A stretch of 64,000 nucleotides of DNA, from contig NZ_JAPTNL010000012.1 of the NCBI RefSeq assembly GCF_026891095.1, positions 1-64,000 on the forward strand, given 5' to 3'. This document shows positions 8,504 to 16,017 of the stretch, piece by piece; the first letter of the stretch is position 1, and every line of letters begins with the position of its first letter. The notes below the pieces were generated by a model. It saw only the letters and a program-made list of their open reading frames with translations. It was not told the DNA's origin and did no database searches. The translations under genes were made by a program, and so were the position numbers. This stretch comes from Roseovarius salincola. Lineage in GTDB: Bacteria > Pseudomonadota > Alphaproteobacteria > Rhodobacterales > Rhodobacteraceae.

Positions 8504-9522
8504 AAGCGGTATTCGACGACCGGCAATGGCGCCATGACCCGAAACATTTCATGGCCAATGGCAAGCTGCTGCCAAGCCCCGAGCAACCCGCGCGCATCGA
8601 AAAGCTGCTGAGCGGCGCGCGCGATGCGGGCTGCACGATGCAGGGGCCGGGCGATGCCGGGCTGGGGCCGATCGCGGCGCTGCATTCGCCCGAATACCTG
8701 ACCTTCCTGCAAAACATCTATACCCGCTGGCAACGCATCCCCGATGCCGGCGAAGAGGTGATCCCCAACGTCCACCCCGCCAATCGCAGCGACAGCTATC
8801 CGCGCTCGGCTGTGGGGCAGGCGGGCTATCACCAGGCCGATACCGCCTGTCCCATCGGCGAGGGCACATGGGAGGCGGCCTATTGGTCGGCGCAGGTGGC
8901 GGTGACGGGCGCCGACCTGCTGGCCGCGGGCGAGCGCGCGGCCTATGCGCTGTCGCGCCCGCCGGGGCATCACGCCTTTGGCGATCTGGCCGGGGGCTTC
9001 TGTTTTCTCAACAACGCCGGCATCGCCGCCGAGCGGCTGCGCATGCGCGGGCTGCGCCCGGCGATCCTTGATGTGGATGTGCATCACGGCAATGGCACAC
9101 AGGGCATTTTTTATGATCGCGACGATGTGCTGACGGTGTCGCTGCATGCCGACCCGGTGCGCTTTTATCCGTTCTTCTGGGGCCACGGAGATGAGCGCGG
9201 CGCGGGGCGGGGCCTGGGTTACAACCTCAACCTGCCGCTGCCGCGCGGCACCGATGACGACGCTTTCCTCAAGGCGCTCGATACCGGGCTCGCGCGCGTC
9301 GAGGCGTTCGGCGCGGATGTCGTGGTGGTCGGCCTTGGCCTTGACGCCTATGAGGGCGACCCGTTCCAGGGCTTCGCCGTCACCACCCCCGGTTTCGCGC
9401 GGATCGGCGCGGCCATTGCCGGGCTGGGCCTGCCGGTGCTGTTCGTGCAGGAGGGCGGGTATCTTTGTGACGAGCTGGGCGCGAACCTGACATCGGTCCT
9501 GACCGGCTTCGAGGGCGCATGA
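8500..9522 (+). CDS. Histone-deacetylase-family amidohydrolase (acetylpolyamine deacetylase-like)
   Basis: A 340-aa zinc amidohydrolase of the HDAC superfamily. The catalytic histidine pair is at 157–158 (PPGHHAF). Zinc ligands are D193 and H195 (DVDVHHGNG) and D282 (GLGLDAYEGDP), and GGY near the end fits the transition-state tyrosine. All key residues are present, so it should be active. Bacterial relatives remove acetyl groups from acetylated polyamines or aminoketones. In a polyamine-type import operon, an acetylpolyamine substrate is the best guess. It overlaps both neighbours by four bases. Confidence 0.9.
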   Translation: MKAVFDDRQWRHDPKHFMANGKLLPSPEQPARIEKLLSGARDAGCTMQGPGDAGLGPIAALHSPEYLTFLQNIYTRWQRIPDAGEEVIPNVHPANRSDSYPRSAVGQAGYHQADTACPIGEGTWEAAYWSAQVAVTGADLLAAGERAAYALSRPPGHHAFGDLAGGFCFLNNAGIAAERLRMRGLRPAILDVDVHHGNGTQGIFYDRDDVLTVSLHADPVRFYPFFWGHGDERGAGRGLGYNLNLPLPRGTDDDAFLKALDTGLARVEAFGADVVVVGLGLDAYEGDPFQGFAVTTPGFARIGAAIAGLGLPVLFVQEGGYLCDELGANLTSVLTGFEGA

Positions 9523-10643
9523 GCCTGCACCGCGATATCATCGTGATCGGCGGCGGCATCGCCGGGATCAGCGCGGCGGCCGAGCTTGCCGCCCATGCCA
9601 GCGTCACCGTGATCGAGGCCGAGCCGCAGCTTGGCTATCATTCGACCGGGCGCTCGGCGGCGATCTTCATCCGCAATTACGGCAATGCCACGCTGCGCGC
9701 GCTCAACGCCGCCGCCGCGCCGGTGTTCGAATCTCCCGAGGGCATCTCGGATCGCTCGCTCTTGTCGCCGCGCGGCGAGCTGATGATCGCCACCGAGGCC
9801 GAATTGCCGGTGCTGGACGCCTATTGCGAGGGCGCCACCGGGATCGAGCGGCTCGACGCGGCGCAGGCCGTCGAACTGGTGCCGATCCTGCGCCCCGGTT
9901 TGATCGCCGCCGCGATGCTGGAACGCGATGCGCAGGATATCGACGTGGACCGCATGTTGCAGGGCTATGCGTGCCTGCTCAAGGCGCGGGGCGGCGAGGT
10001 GGTGACCGGCGCACCGGTCAGCGCCATCGCGCGCGCCCACACATCCTGGCAGGTGACGGCGGGCGGCGAGACCCATAGCGCGCCGGTGCTGCTCAATGCC
10101 GCCGGGGCCTGGGCCGATGCGGTGGCGCATATGGCCGGGGTCACCCCGGTGGGCCTGAGCCCGATGCGCCGCTCGGCGGCGATCCTGCCTGCGCCCGAAG
10201 GCCACAGCGTGGACCACTGGCCGCTTTTCGGCGCGATCACGGAGCGCTGGTACGCCAAGCCCGAGGCGGGCAAGCTGATGGTCTCGCCCGCCGACGAAGA
10301 CCCGGTCGATCCGCATGACGCCTGGGCCGACGACATGGTGCTGGCCGAGGGGCTGGACCGCTATGAACAGGCCGTCACCGTTCCGGTCACCCGGGTCGAG
10401 CGCAACTGGGCTGGGCTGCGCAGCTTCGTGCCCGACCGCACCCCGGTCGCCGGTTTCGCCGACGATGCCGAGGGCTTCTTCTGGCTGGCCGGGCAGGGCG
10501 GCTACGGCGTGCAGACCGCGCCCGCGCTGGCGCGCCTCAGCGCCGCGCTGATCACCGGCGCGCGCCCCGATCTTTCTGCCGCGACCCTTGCGGCGCTTTC
10601 GCCACAACGTTTTCATCAACCCCGAGAAGGACACCCCCAATGA
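9519..10643 (+). CDS. FAD-dependent amine/amino-acid oxidase, D-arginine dehydrogenase (DauA)-like
   Basis: A 374-aa DAO-family flavoprotein. The FAD-binding glycines are at residues 11–16 (IGGGIAG). The segment YHSTGRSAA and the C-terminal WAGLRSFVPDRTPVAG and GQGGYGVQT closely resemble DauA, which oxidises D-arginine and other basic D-amino acids to imines. A basic amino acid or amine made in this pathway is a likely substrate. The next gene encodes a RidA protein, which hydrolyses such imines, so the two make functional sense together. It overlaps both neighbours by four bases. Confidence 0.85.
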   Translation: MSLHRDIIVIGGGIAGISAAAELAAHASVTVIEAEPQLGYHSTGRSAAIFIRNYGNATLRALNAAAAPVFESPEGISDRSLLSPRGELMIATEAELPVLDAYCEGATGIERLDAAQAVELVPILRPGLIAAAMLERDAQDIDVDRMLQGYACLLKARGGEVVTGAPVSAIARAHTSWQVTAGGETHSAPVLLNAAGAWADAVAHMAGVTPVGLSPMRRSAAILPAPEGHSVDHWPLFGAITERWYAKPEAGKLMVSPADEDPVDPHDAWADDMVLAEGLDRYEQAVTVPVTRVERNWAGLRSFVPDRTPVAGFADDAEGFFWLAGQGGYGVQTAPALARLSAALITGARPDLSAATLAALSPQRFHQPREGHPQ

Positions 10644-10993
10644 CAACCGAGATCACCCGCCACCACACCGGCGACCGCATGAGCCAGATCGTGATCCATA
10701 ACGGCACGATCTACCTGGCGGGCCAGGTCGGCAATCCCGGCGACAGCGTCGCCGACCAGACCCGCACCTGTATCGAAAAAGCCGAGGCGCTGCTGGCCGA
10801 GGCCGGTTCGGACGCGACCCGTATCCTGCAATGCACCATCTGGCTGGCCGACATGTCCGATTTCGCCGAGATGAACGCGGTCTGGGATGCCTGGGTGCCC
10901 AAGGGCCATGCCCCGGCGCGCGCCTGCGGCGAGGCGAAACTGGCCACGCCTGAATATCGCGTCGAATTGCTGATCACCGCCGCGCAGAGCTGA
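10640..10993 (+). CDS. RidA-family imine/enamine deaminase
   Basis: A 117-aa protein of the RidA (YjgF/YER057c) family, which hydrolyses reactive imines and enamines to keto acids and ammonia. The conserved arginine is in PARACGEAKLA (about R94) and a conserved glutamate follows (E98). It is the last gene of the operon and overlaps the flavoprotein gene by four bases, consistent with quenching imines made by that enzyme. Confidence 0.9.
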   Translation: MTTEITRHHTGDRMSQIVIHNGTIYLAGQVGNPGDSVADQTRTCIEKAEALLAEAGSDATRILQCTIWLADMSDFAEMNAVWDAWVPKGHAPARACGEAKLATPEYRVELLITAAQS

Positions 10994-11015
10994 AGGCGGG
11001 CCTGATCGCGCTTAC

Positions 11016-11046
11016 GCGGGCCGTGCCGGTTTCATGCGCGGCCCGC
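11016..11046. terminator. Hairpin between convergent operons
   Basis: GCGGGCC (11016–11022) and GGCCCGC (11040–11046) form a 7-bp stem in the 124-bp gap between the convergent ridA-like and lldD genes. There is no T-run, so termination is only suggested. The adjoining CTTCATCTTGCCCCAAATAC resembles a short dispersed repeat I associate with rhodobacterial intergenic regions. Confidence 0.35.
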
Positions 11047-11117
11047 AGGCTTCATCTTGCCCCAAATACTCCCGCCGGAGGCGTCCCGTCCGTGCCATGC
11101 GCGCTGGCGCGCGACAT

Positions 11118-12284
11118 CTATGCCTGCCAGCGCCCCTCGAACCCTTCGGGGATCATCAGGATGTCGCGGTCAAGATCGCGCACGTCGCGCCGCCCGCACA
11201 GCGCCATCGAGACATCCAGTTCCTTGTGGATCACCTCGAGCGCGCGGGTCACGCCCGCCTGCCCCATCGCCCCCAGCCCATAGACATAGGCGCGCCCGAC
11301 ATAGGTGCCCTTGGCCCCCATCGCCAGCGCCTTGAGCACGTCCTGGCCGCTGCGGATGCCGCTGTCGAGATGGACCTCGATCCGGTCGCCGATCGCGTCC
11401 ATGATCGCGGGCAGCGCGCGGATCGCGCTGAGCGCGCCATCAAGCTGTCGTCCGCCATGGTTGGACACGATGATCGCGTCGGCCCCCACATTGAGCGCCT
11501 CGCGCGCGTCGCGCGCATCCATGATGCCCTTGATGATCAGCGGCCCGTCCCACATCTTGCGAAACTCGCGGATACGGTCCCAGTCAAGCGAGGGGTCAAA
11601 CGCCTCGGCGGTCCATGTGCTGAGCGACGACGGGTCCGCCACGCCCTTGGCATGGCCCACGATATTGCCGAAGAAGCGCCGCTTCGTGCCCAGCATGCCA
11701 AGACCCCATTGCACCTTGGTCATCATGTTGGCGAGTGAGGCCGGGGTGAGCTTGGGCGGCGCGCTCAGCCCGTTCTTGAGGTCGCGGTGGCGCTGGCCCA
11801 GCACCTGAAGGTCCACGGTGATCATCGCGGCCGAGCATTTCGCCTCGCGCGCCCGGTCGAACAGGCGCTGCATGAAATCATCGTCCTTGAGCGTGTAGAC
11901 CTGCATCCAGAACGGTTTGGATGTGTTCTCGGCGATGTCCTCGATCGAGCAGATCGACATGGTCGAAAGCGTGAAGGGCACGCCGAACGCCTCGGCGGCA
12001 CGCGCGGCCTTGATCTCGCCATCGGCGTGCTGCATCCCCGTCAGCCCGACCGGGGCCAGCGCCACCGGCATCGCGACATCCTGCCCGATCATGGTGCTGG
12101 CGGTGCTGCGCCCGTCCATGTCCACGGCGACCCGCTGGCGCAGGTAGATGTCGGAAAAATCGCTGCTGTTCTCGCGGAAGGTCTGTTCGGTCCAGCTGCC
12201 GGATTCGGTGTAGTCGTAGAACATCTTCGGCACGCGGCGGCGATAGATGCGTTTGAGATCGTCGATACAGGTGATGACGGGCAT
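11118..12284 (-). CDS. lldD: FMN-dependent L-lactate dehydrogenase / alpha-hydroxy-acid oxidase
   Basis: A 388-aa FMN enzyme that oxidises L-lactate or a similar alpha-hydroxy acid and passes electrons to the quinone pool or oxygen. The catalytic histidine is H276 in SNHGGRQLD. The FMN-phosphate region is DSGIRSGQDVLKALAMGA, and the N-terminal DYTESGSWTEQT is typical. Length is normal for LldD. It lies downstream of trpA on the same strand but has its own 125-bp promoter region with a palindrome (12303–12325), so it is probably separately controlled. Confidence 0.9.
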   Translation of the reverse strand: MPVITCIDDLKRIYRRRVPKMFYDYTESGSWTEQTFRENSSDFSDIYLRQRVAVDMDGRSTASTMIGQDVAMPVALAPVGLTGMQHADGEIKAARAAEAFGVPFTLSTMSICSIEDIAENTSKPFWMQVYTLKDDDFMQRLFDRAREAKCSAAMITVDLQVLGQRHRDLKNGLSAPPKLTPASLANMMTKVQWGLGMLGTKRRFFGNIVGHAKGVADPSSLSTWTAEAFDPSLDWDRIREFRKMWDGPLIIKGIMDARDAREALNVGADAIIVSNHGGRQLDGALSAIRALPAIMDAIGDRIEVHLDSGIRSGQDVLKALAMGAKGTYVGRAYVYGLGAMGQAGVTRALEVIHKELDVSMALCGRRDVRDLDRDILMIPEGFEGRWQA

Positions 12285-12302
12285 GGGGCACTCCGGCGCA
12301 AA

Positions 12303-12325
12303 ACTGGTCTGATTTCATTACCAGT
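12303..12325. promoter_or_regulatory. Inverted repeat upstream of lldD (possible GntR-type operator)
   Basis: ACTGGT (12303–12308) and ACCAGT (12320–12325) are perfect inverted arms 11 bp apart, about 20–40 bases upstream of the lldD start. TGGT/ACCA half sites are typical of FadR/LldR-type GntR regulators, which control lactate genes in other bacteria. No such regulator gene is adjacent. Confidence 0.4.
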
Positions 12326-12409
12326 CGCTCGGGGCAGGCGCAATGTGCTGCCCCGTCACGCCCTGTCCTGCGCCGTCACGCCCTGCCGCAATCGCCGGGG
12401 CGGCGCGGT

Positions 12410-13201
12410 TCAGGCTGAATGCGCCCCGTCCGCGAGCCCCTTCACGAAGGCCAGCACATCGGGCACCGGCATGCCGTCCGCCAGTTTGCCGACTATGGCC
12501 GAGCCCACCACGGCCCCATCCGCGACGCCCGCGATGGCGCGGCTGGTTTCGGGGCTGCGGATGCCGAAGCCCACGATCACCGGCAGGTCGGTCTGCTTCT
12601 TGATGCGGGTCACCTCGGGGGCGACATCGGCGGCCTCGGCGGCGGCGGCGCCGGTGATCCCGGTGATCGAGACGTAATAGACGAAGCCGCTGGTGTTCTC
12701 GAGCACCTTTGGCAGGCGCTTGTCGTCGGTGGTGGGCGTGGCGAGGCGGATGAAGTTCAGCCCGGCCTTTTGCGCGGGGATGCAGAGCTCGTCATCCTCT
12801 TCGGGGGGCAGGTCGACCACGATCAGCCCGTCGATCCCGGCCGCCTTGGCATCCGCGAGGAACTTGTCGACCCCGCGATTATAGATCGGATTGTAGTAGC
12901 CCATCATCACGATCGGGGTGGTGTCGTCCTCCTTGCGGAAGGCCGCGGCCATCGCGAGGGTCTTTTCCAGCGTCTGCCCGCCCGCCAGTGCGCGTTGCCC
13001 CGCCAGCTGGATGGTCGGCCCGTCGGCCATCGGGTCGGTGAAGGGCATGCCCAGTTCGATGATGTCCACGCCCGCGCCGGGCAGGCCCCGGATCACCTCG
13101 AGCGAGGTGTCGTAATCCGGGTCGCCCGCCATCACATAGGCCACGAAGGCTTTCTTGCCTGCGGCTTTCAGTTCGGCGAATTTGGCGTCGATGCGGGTCA
13201 T
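12410..13201 (-). CDS. trpA: Tryptophan synthase alpha subunit
   Basis: A 263-aa TIM-barrel enzyme that cleaves indole-3-glycerol phosphate to indole and glyceraldehyde-3-phosphate in tryptophan synthesis, working with TrpB. The catalytic acids E49 ([11 protein letters not shown]) and D60 (MADGPTIQ) fall exactly where expected. The phosphate-binding region GFGIRSPE is near residue 212. The start at 13201 ([10 protein letters not shown]) has AAGGA upstream; the much longer open frame is an artefact of high G+C. No trpB is adjacent in the window. Confidence 0.96.
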   Translation of the reverse strand: MTRIDAKFAELKAAGKKAFVAYVMAGDPDYDTSLEVIRGLPGAGVDIIELGMPFTDPMADGPTIQLAGQRALAGGQTLEKTLAMAAAFRKEDDTTPIVMMGYYNPIYNRGVDKFLADAKAAGIDGLIVVDLPPEEDDELCIPAQKAGLNFIRLATPTTDDKRLPKVLENTSGFVYYVSITGITGAAAAEAADVAPEVTRIKKQTDLPVIVGFGIRSPETSRAIAGVADGAVVGSAIVGKLADGMPVPDVLAFVKGLADGAHSA

Positions 13202-13339
13202 GGGCTCATCCTTGGCGTTTTCACGTGATGTGCAGAAAAGCGCGCCGGAAATCAACGTCAAACACGCATGGCGCCGGCGGGTTTGGGGAATCGGCGACTC
13301 CTGTGGCAGAATGGAGTCCGGTCCGAGGGGAGGAGAGCG

Positions 13340-14005
13340 ATGCGGAAACTGGCGGTTGTGATGCTTGTCGCCGCGCCGGGATGCGCTGCGGGTGCGGCGG
13401 CGGCGGATTTCGAGTTGCGCGTGATCGGCGGGTCGGTCCAGCTTGGCACGGAGCTGGTCTTGCAGATCCGCCCGGACGAGGCCGAACTGCCGGAGGGTGC
13501 GAGCTGCACCTTGGAACTGCCCCCGCCCTATGACGGCCATGTCACGCAGACAGCGGATGATTGCAGCCGGATCGTGCTGAAGCAGTCCAACATGCCGATT
13601 CTCGACGATGCGCAATATGCCATTCCCTCGACGCAGGTGCCCGCTGTGATCACCGTGACCGGCCCGGATGGCGCGCGCCTGGGGCAAGTCGACACGGTTT
13701 ATCCCTATAACAACCAGTTTTCCGATCTGCGCATTCTCATCAGGGATGTGCGAAATCCGGTTGCCGAGGGCGAGAGCTTCGATGTCGAGGTGCAGGGCGC
13801 GCTGCAACCCATTGCGCCGGGTCTGACCTGTCGCTGGAACACCTACGGCCCGGTGCGCTTTGATGCGGCGCCGGGAAACGGCTGTAGCGGGACGCTCACG
13901 GCGCTTGCCCCCACCGGGCGTGACGCGGACATGGATGTGCAGATCGTGAACCTGACCGACATGCACGCGGTGGGCTATGCCACCGCCTCGATGATCGTCG
14001 AATAA
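13340..14005 (+). CDS. Secreted/periplasmic protein of unknown function
   Basis: A 221-aa protein with an N-terminal signal peptide ([18 protein letters not shown], cleavage likely after the alanine run near residue 22). The start at 13340 has GGGGAGGAG upstream and is preferred over an in-frame codon 72 bases earlier. The mature part has four cysteines in two spaced pairs, suggesting disulfides, and looks beta-rich. I do not recognise the family. It lies between trpA (divergent) and ychF. Confidence 0.75.
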   Translation: MRKLAVVMLVAAPGCAAGAAAADFELRVIGGSVQLGTELVLQIRPDEAELPEGASCTLELPPPYDGHVTQTADDCSRIVLKQSNMPILDDAQYAIPSTQVPAVITVTGPDGARLGQVDTVYPYNNQFSDLRILIRDVRNPVAEGESFDVEVQGALQPIAPGLTCRWNTYGPVRFDAAPGNGCSGTLTALAPTGRDADMDVQIVNLTDMHAVGYATASMIVE

Positions 14006-14085
14006 CGGCGCAGCGCCGCGCCCGCTTGCGTCTGCGCGCGCCCCTCATTAGAAGCGGCGCGAGATGCAAACAGGAGGGGCCGGTC

Positions 14086-15183
14086 ATGGGCTTCAAGATG
14101 GGGATCGTGGGCCTGCCCAATGTGGGCAAGTCGACGCTGTTCAACGCGCTGACGAGAACCGCCGCCGCGCAGGCCGCGAATTTCCCGTTCTGCACGATCG
14201 AACCCAATGTGGGCGAGGTGAACGTGCCCGATGCGCGGCTGGACACGCTGGCCCGGATCGGCGGTTCCGCCAGCATCATCCCCACCCGGATGACCTTCGT
14301 GGACATCGCCGGGCTGGTGAAGGGCGCCTCCAAGGGCGAGGGGCTGGGCAACCAGTTCCTGGCCAATATCCGCGAGGTCGACGCCATCGCCCATGTGCTG
14401 CGCTGCTTCGAGGATGGCGACGTGACCCATGTGGAGGGGCGCGTCGATCCGGTCGCCGATGCCGAGGTGATCGAGACCGAGCTCATGCTCGCCGATCTGG
14501 AATCCATCGAAAAGCGCCGCGCGGGCCTTGTGCGAAAACTGAAGGGCGGCGACAAGGAAGCCGCCCAGCAGGAACGCCTGCTGGCCGCCGCGCAGGCCGT
14601 GCTGGAAGACGGCCAGCCTGCCCGCATGGTCGAGATCTCGGAGGAGGACCAGAAGGCCTGGAAGGGGCTGCAACTGCTGACCACCAAGCCGATCCTCTAT
14701 GTCTGCAACGTGGACGAGGGCAGCGCCGCCAGCGGCAATGCCTTTTCCGAACGCGTTGAGGCGATGGCGGCCGAACAGGGTGCCGCCAGCGTGGTCATTT
14801 CCGCCCGGATCGAAGAGGAGATCAGCCAGCTCGACGCCGAAGAGGCCGAGATGTTCCTCGAGGAGATGGGCCTTGCCGAGGCCGGGCTCGACCGGCTGAT
14901 CCGCGCGGGATACGAGCTTTTGCATCTTGAGACCTATTTCACCGTCGGCCCCAAGGAGGCGCGCGCCTGGACGATCCCGACCGGCACCCCGGCCCCCAAG
15001 GCCGCCGGCGTCATCCATGGCGATTTCGAGAAGGGCTTCATCCGGGCCGAAACCATCGCCTATGACGATTTCGTCGCCCAGGGTGGCGAACAGGGCGCCA
15101 AGGAAGCGGGCAAGATGCGCGCCGAGGGCAAGTCCTATGTGGTCAAGGACGGCGACGTGCTGCACTTCCTGTTCAACACCTGA
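14086..15183 (+). CDS. ychF: Ribosome-associated GTPase/ATPase YchF
   Basis: A 365-aa Obg-family P-loop protein, nearly universal, that binds ribosomes and prefers ATP. Walker A is GLPNVGKST (about residues 8–16) and the switch region reads DIAGLVKGASKGEG. A helical domain and a C-terminal TGS domain follow, ending in KDGDVLHFLFNT. The start at 14086 has AGGAGGGG upstream. Length matches the family. Confidence 0.96.
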   Translation: MGFKMGIVGLPNVGKSTLFNALTRTAAAQAANFPFCTIEPNVGEVNVPDARLDTLARIGGSASIIPTRMTFVDIAGLVKGASKGEGLGNQFLANIREVDAIAHVLRCFEDGDVTHVEGRVDPVADAEVIETELMLADLESIEKRRAGLVRKLKGGDKEAAQQERLLAAAQAVLEDGQPARMVEISEEDQKAWKGLQLLTTKPILYVCNVDEGSAASGNAFSERVEAMAAEQGAASVVISARIEEEISQLDAEEAEMFLEEMGLAEAGLDRLIRAGYELLHLETYFTVGPKEARAWTIPTGTPAPKAAGVIHGDFEKGFIRAETIAYDDFVAQGGEQGAKEAGKMRAEGKSYVVKDGDVLHFLFNT

Positions 15184-15292
15184 GGCCGCCCGGGCGGTGG
15201 CGGTGGGGGCATTCACCGCCTGCGCCGCTGCCCGGAAAATTCCTGAAATTTCGCCTTGTAAAGCTTGCACCTGCCCGGCTATACGCGTCGGC

Positions 15293-15382
15293 GGAGACGT
15301 GGCCGAGTGGTCGAAGGCGCTCCCCTGCTAAGGGAGTAGGCCCGGAAGGGTCTCGAGGGTTCGAATCCCTTCGTCTCCGCCA
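15293..15382 (+). tRNA. tRNA-Ser (anticodon GCU), CCA encoded
   Basis: The acceptor stem GGAGACG (15293–15299) pairs with CGTCTCC (15372–15378), followed by G and an encoded CCA. The anticodon stem CTCCC/GGGAG encloses the loop CTGCTAA, giving anticodon GCU. A long variable arm (TAGGCCCGGAAGGGTCTC region) marks it as serine class. The T-loop GGTTCGAATCC is standard. Confidence 0.97.
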
Positions 15383-15981
15383 TAAATAAAATCCAAGTCA
15401 CTGAAATGTATGAATTAACATGTATTTTTGTGTGCGTGGATACAGTTTCAGATACATTTCATGCCAGAGCAAAAAGTCACTTTGCTTCTTACCGGAGATA
15501 AAATCGAATCTGCCCTTTTCAGTTTAAGAAAATGTCGGCAGCTCGGGCGCATTCTGTCGAGAGTCTTGGGCCGTGTCCATGGACGGGCAGCGTTCACTGC
15601 ATAAGGCGCTCTCGGATGAAATCCGCCCAAAATTCCCTTGGCAGCGAATGACTCGATGCAGCCCAACTCGAGATGCATTTTGGGATTGTCTCGCTCGAAG
15701 CGCAATCTTCAGGTCGGGTGGATTCCGGTCCTTCTCTGCACGTGCGAACTCAACCTTGCCAGAACGTGGAAGCAGACACTCAGCCAGGCTCACGCCGCCG
15801 AACCACGGGTGAACCACAAGGAAGGGCGGAATCCGGTCATTCGCTGCAGCGGTTAACCCGACCTGTAAAACGGGGTACTCGGACGTTGTCCAGTGCAGGC
15901 GGTTGCGCACAGCTCTTGCGACAGGGGGACGTTTGCACGTGTTGTGTGCTTGTCATCAAATGATCGTAAGCAGGGGTTCAT
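15383..15981. other. Non-coding stretch downstream of tRNA-Ser
   Basis: About 600 bases, more A+T-rich near the tRNA, with no gene I can support. Short frames on both strands lack ribosome-binding sites and family features. It holds the inverted repeat at 15402–15461 and presumably the promoter of the phaC operon near its right end. Confidence 0.5.
15402..15461. repeat. Inverted repeat just after tRNA-Ser
   Basis: TGAAATGTAT (15402–15411) and ATACATTTCA (15452–15461) are perfect 10-bp inverted repeats separated by 40 bases, 20 bases past the tRNA. It may be a regulator site or the trace of an insertion next to the tRNA. Confidence 0.45.
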
Positions 15982-16017
15982 ATGACGAGCAAGGCAGGAC
16001 CCGATGAAAGATTTTAA
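15982..16017 (+). CDS. Possible 11-residue leader peptide overlapping phaC start
   Basis: ATG at 15982, preceded by CAGGGG, opens a frame MTSKAGPDERF that stops at TAA 16015–16017, 14 bases inside phaC. This layout could couple phaC translation to the leader. Such short frames also occur by chance. Confidence 0.3.
   Translation: MTSKAGPDERF

Noticed and set aside
13202..13966. Long N-terminal extension of trpA
   Set aside because: The extension overlaps the 13340 secreted-protein gene on the other strand, and the normal TrpA start at 13201 has a good ribosome-binding site.
15448..15910. Small minus-strand frames after tRNA-Ser
   Set aside because: No ribosome-binding site, no membrane or domain signal, and composition like non-coding DNA.
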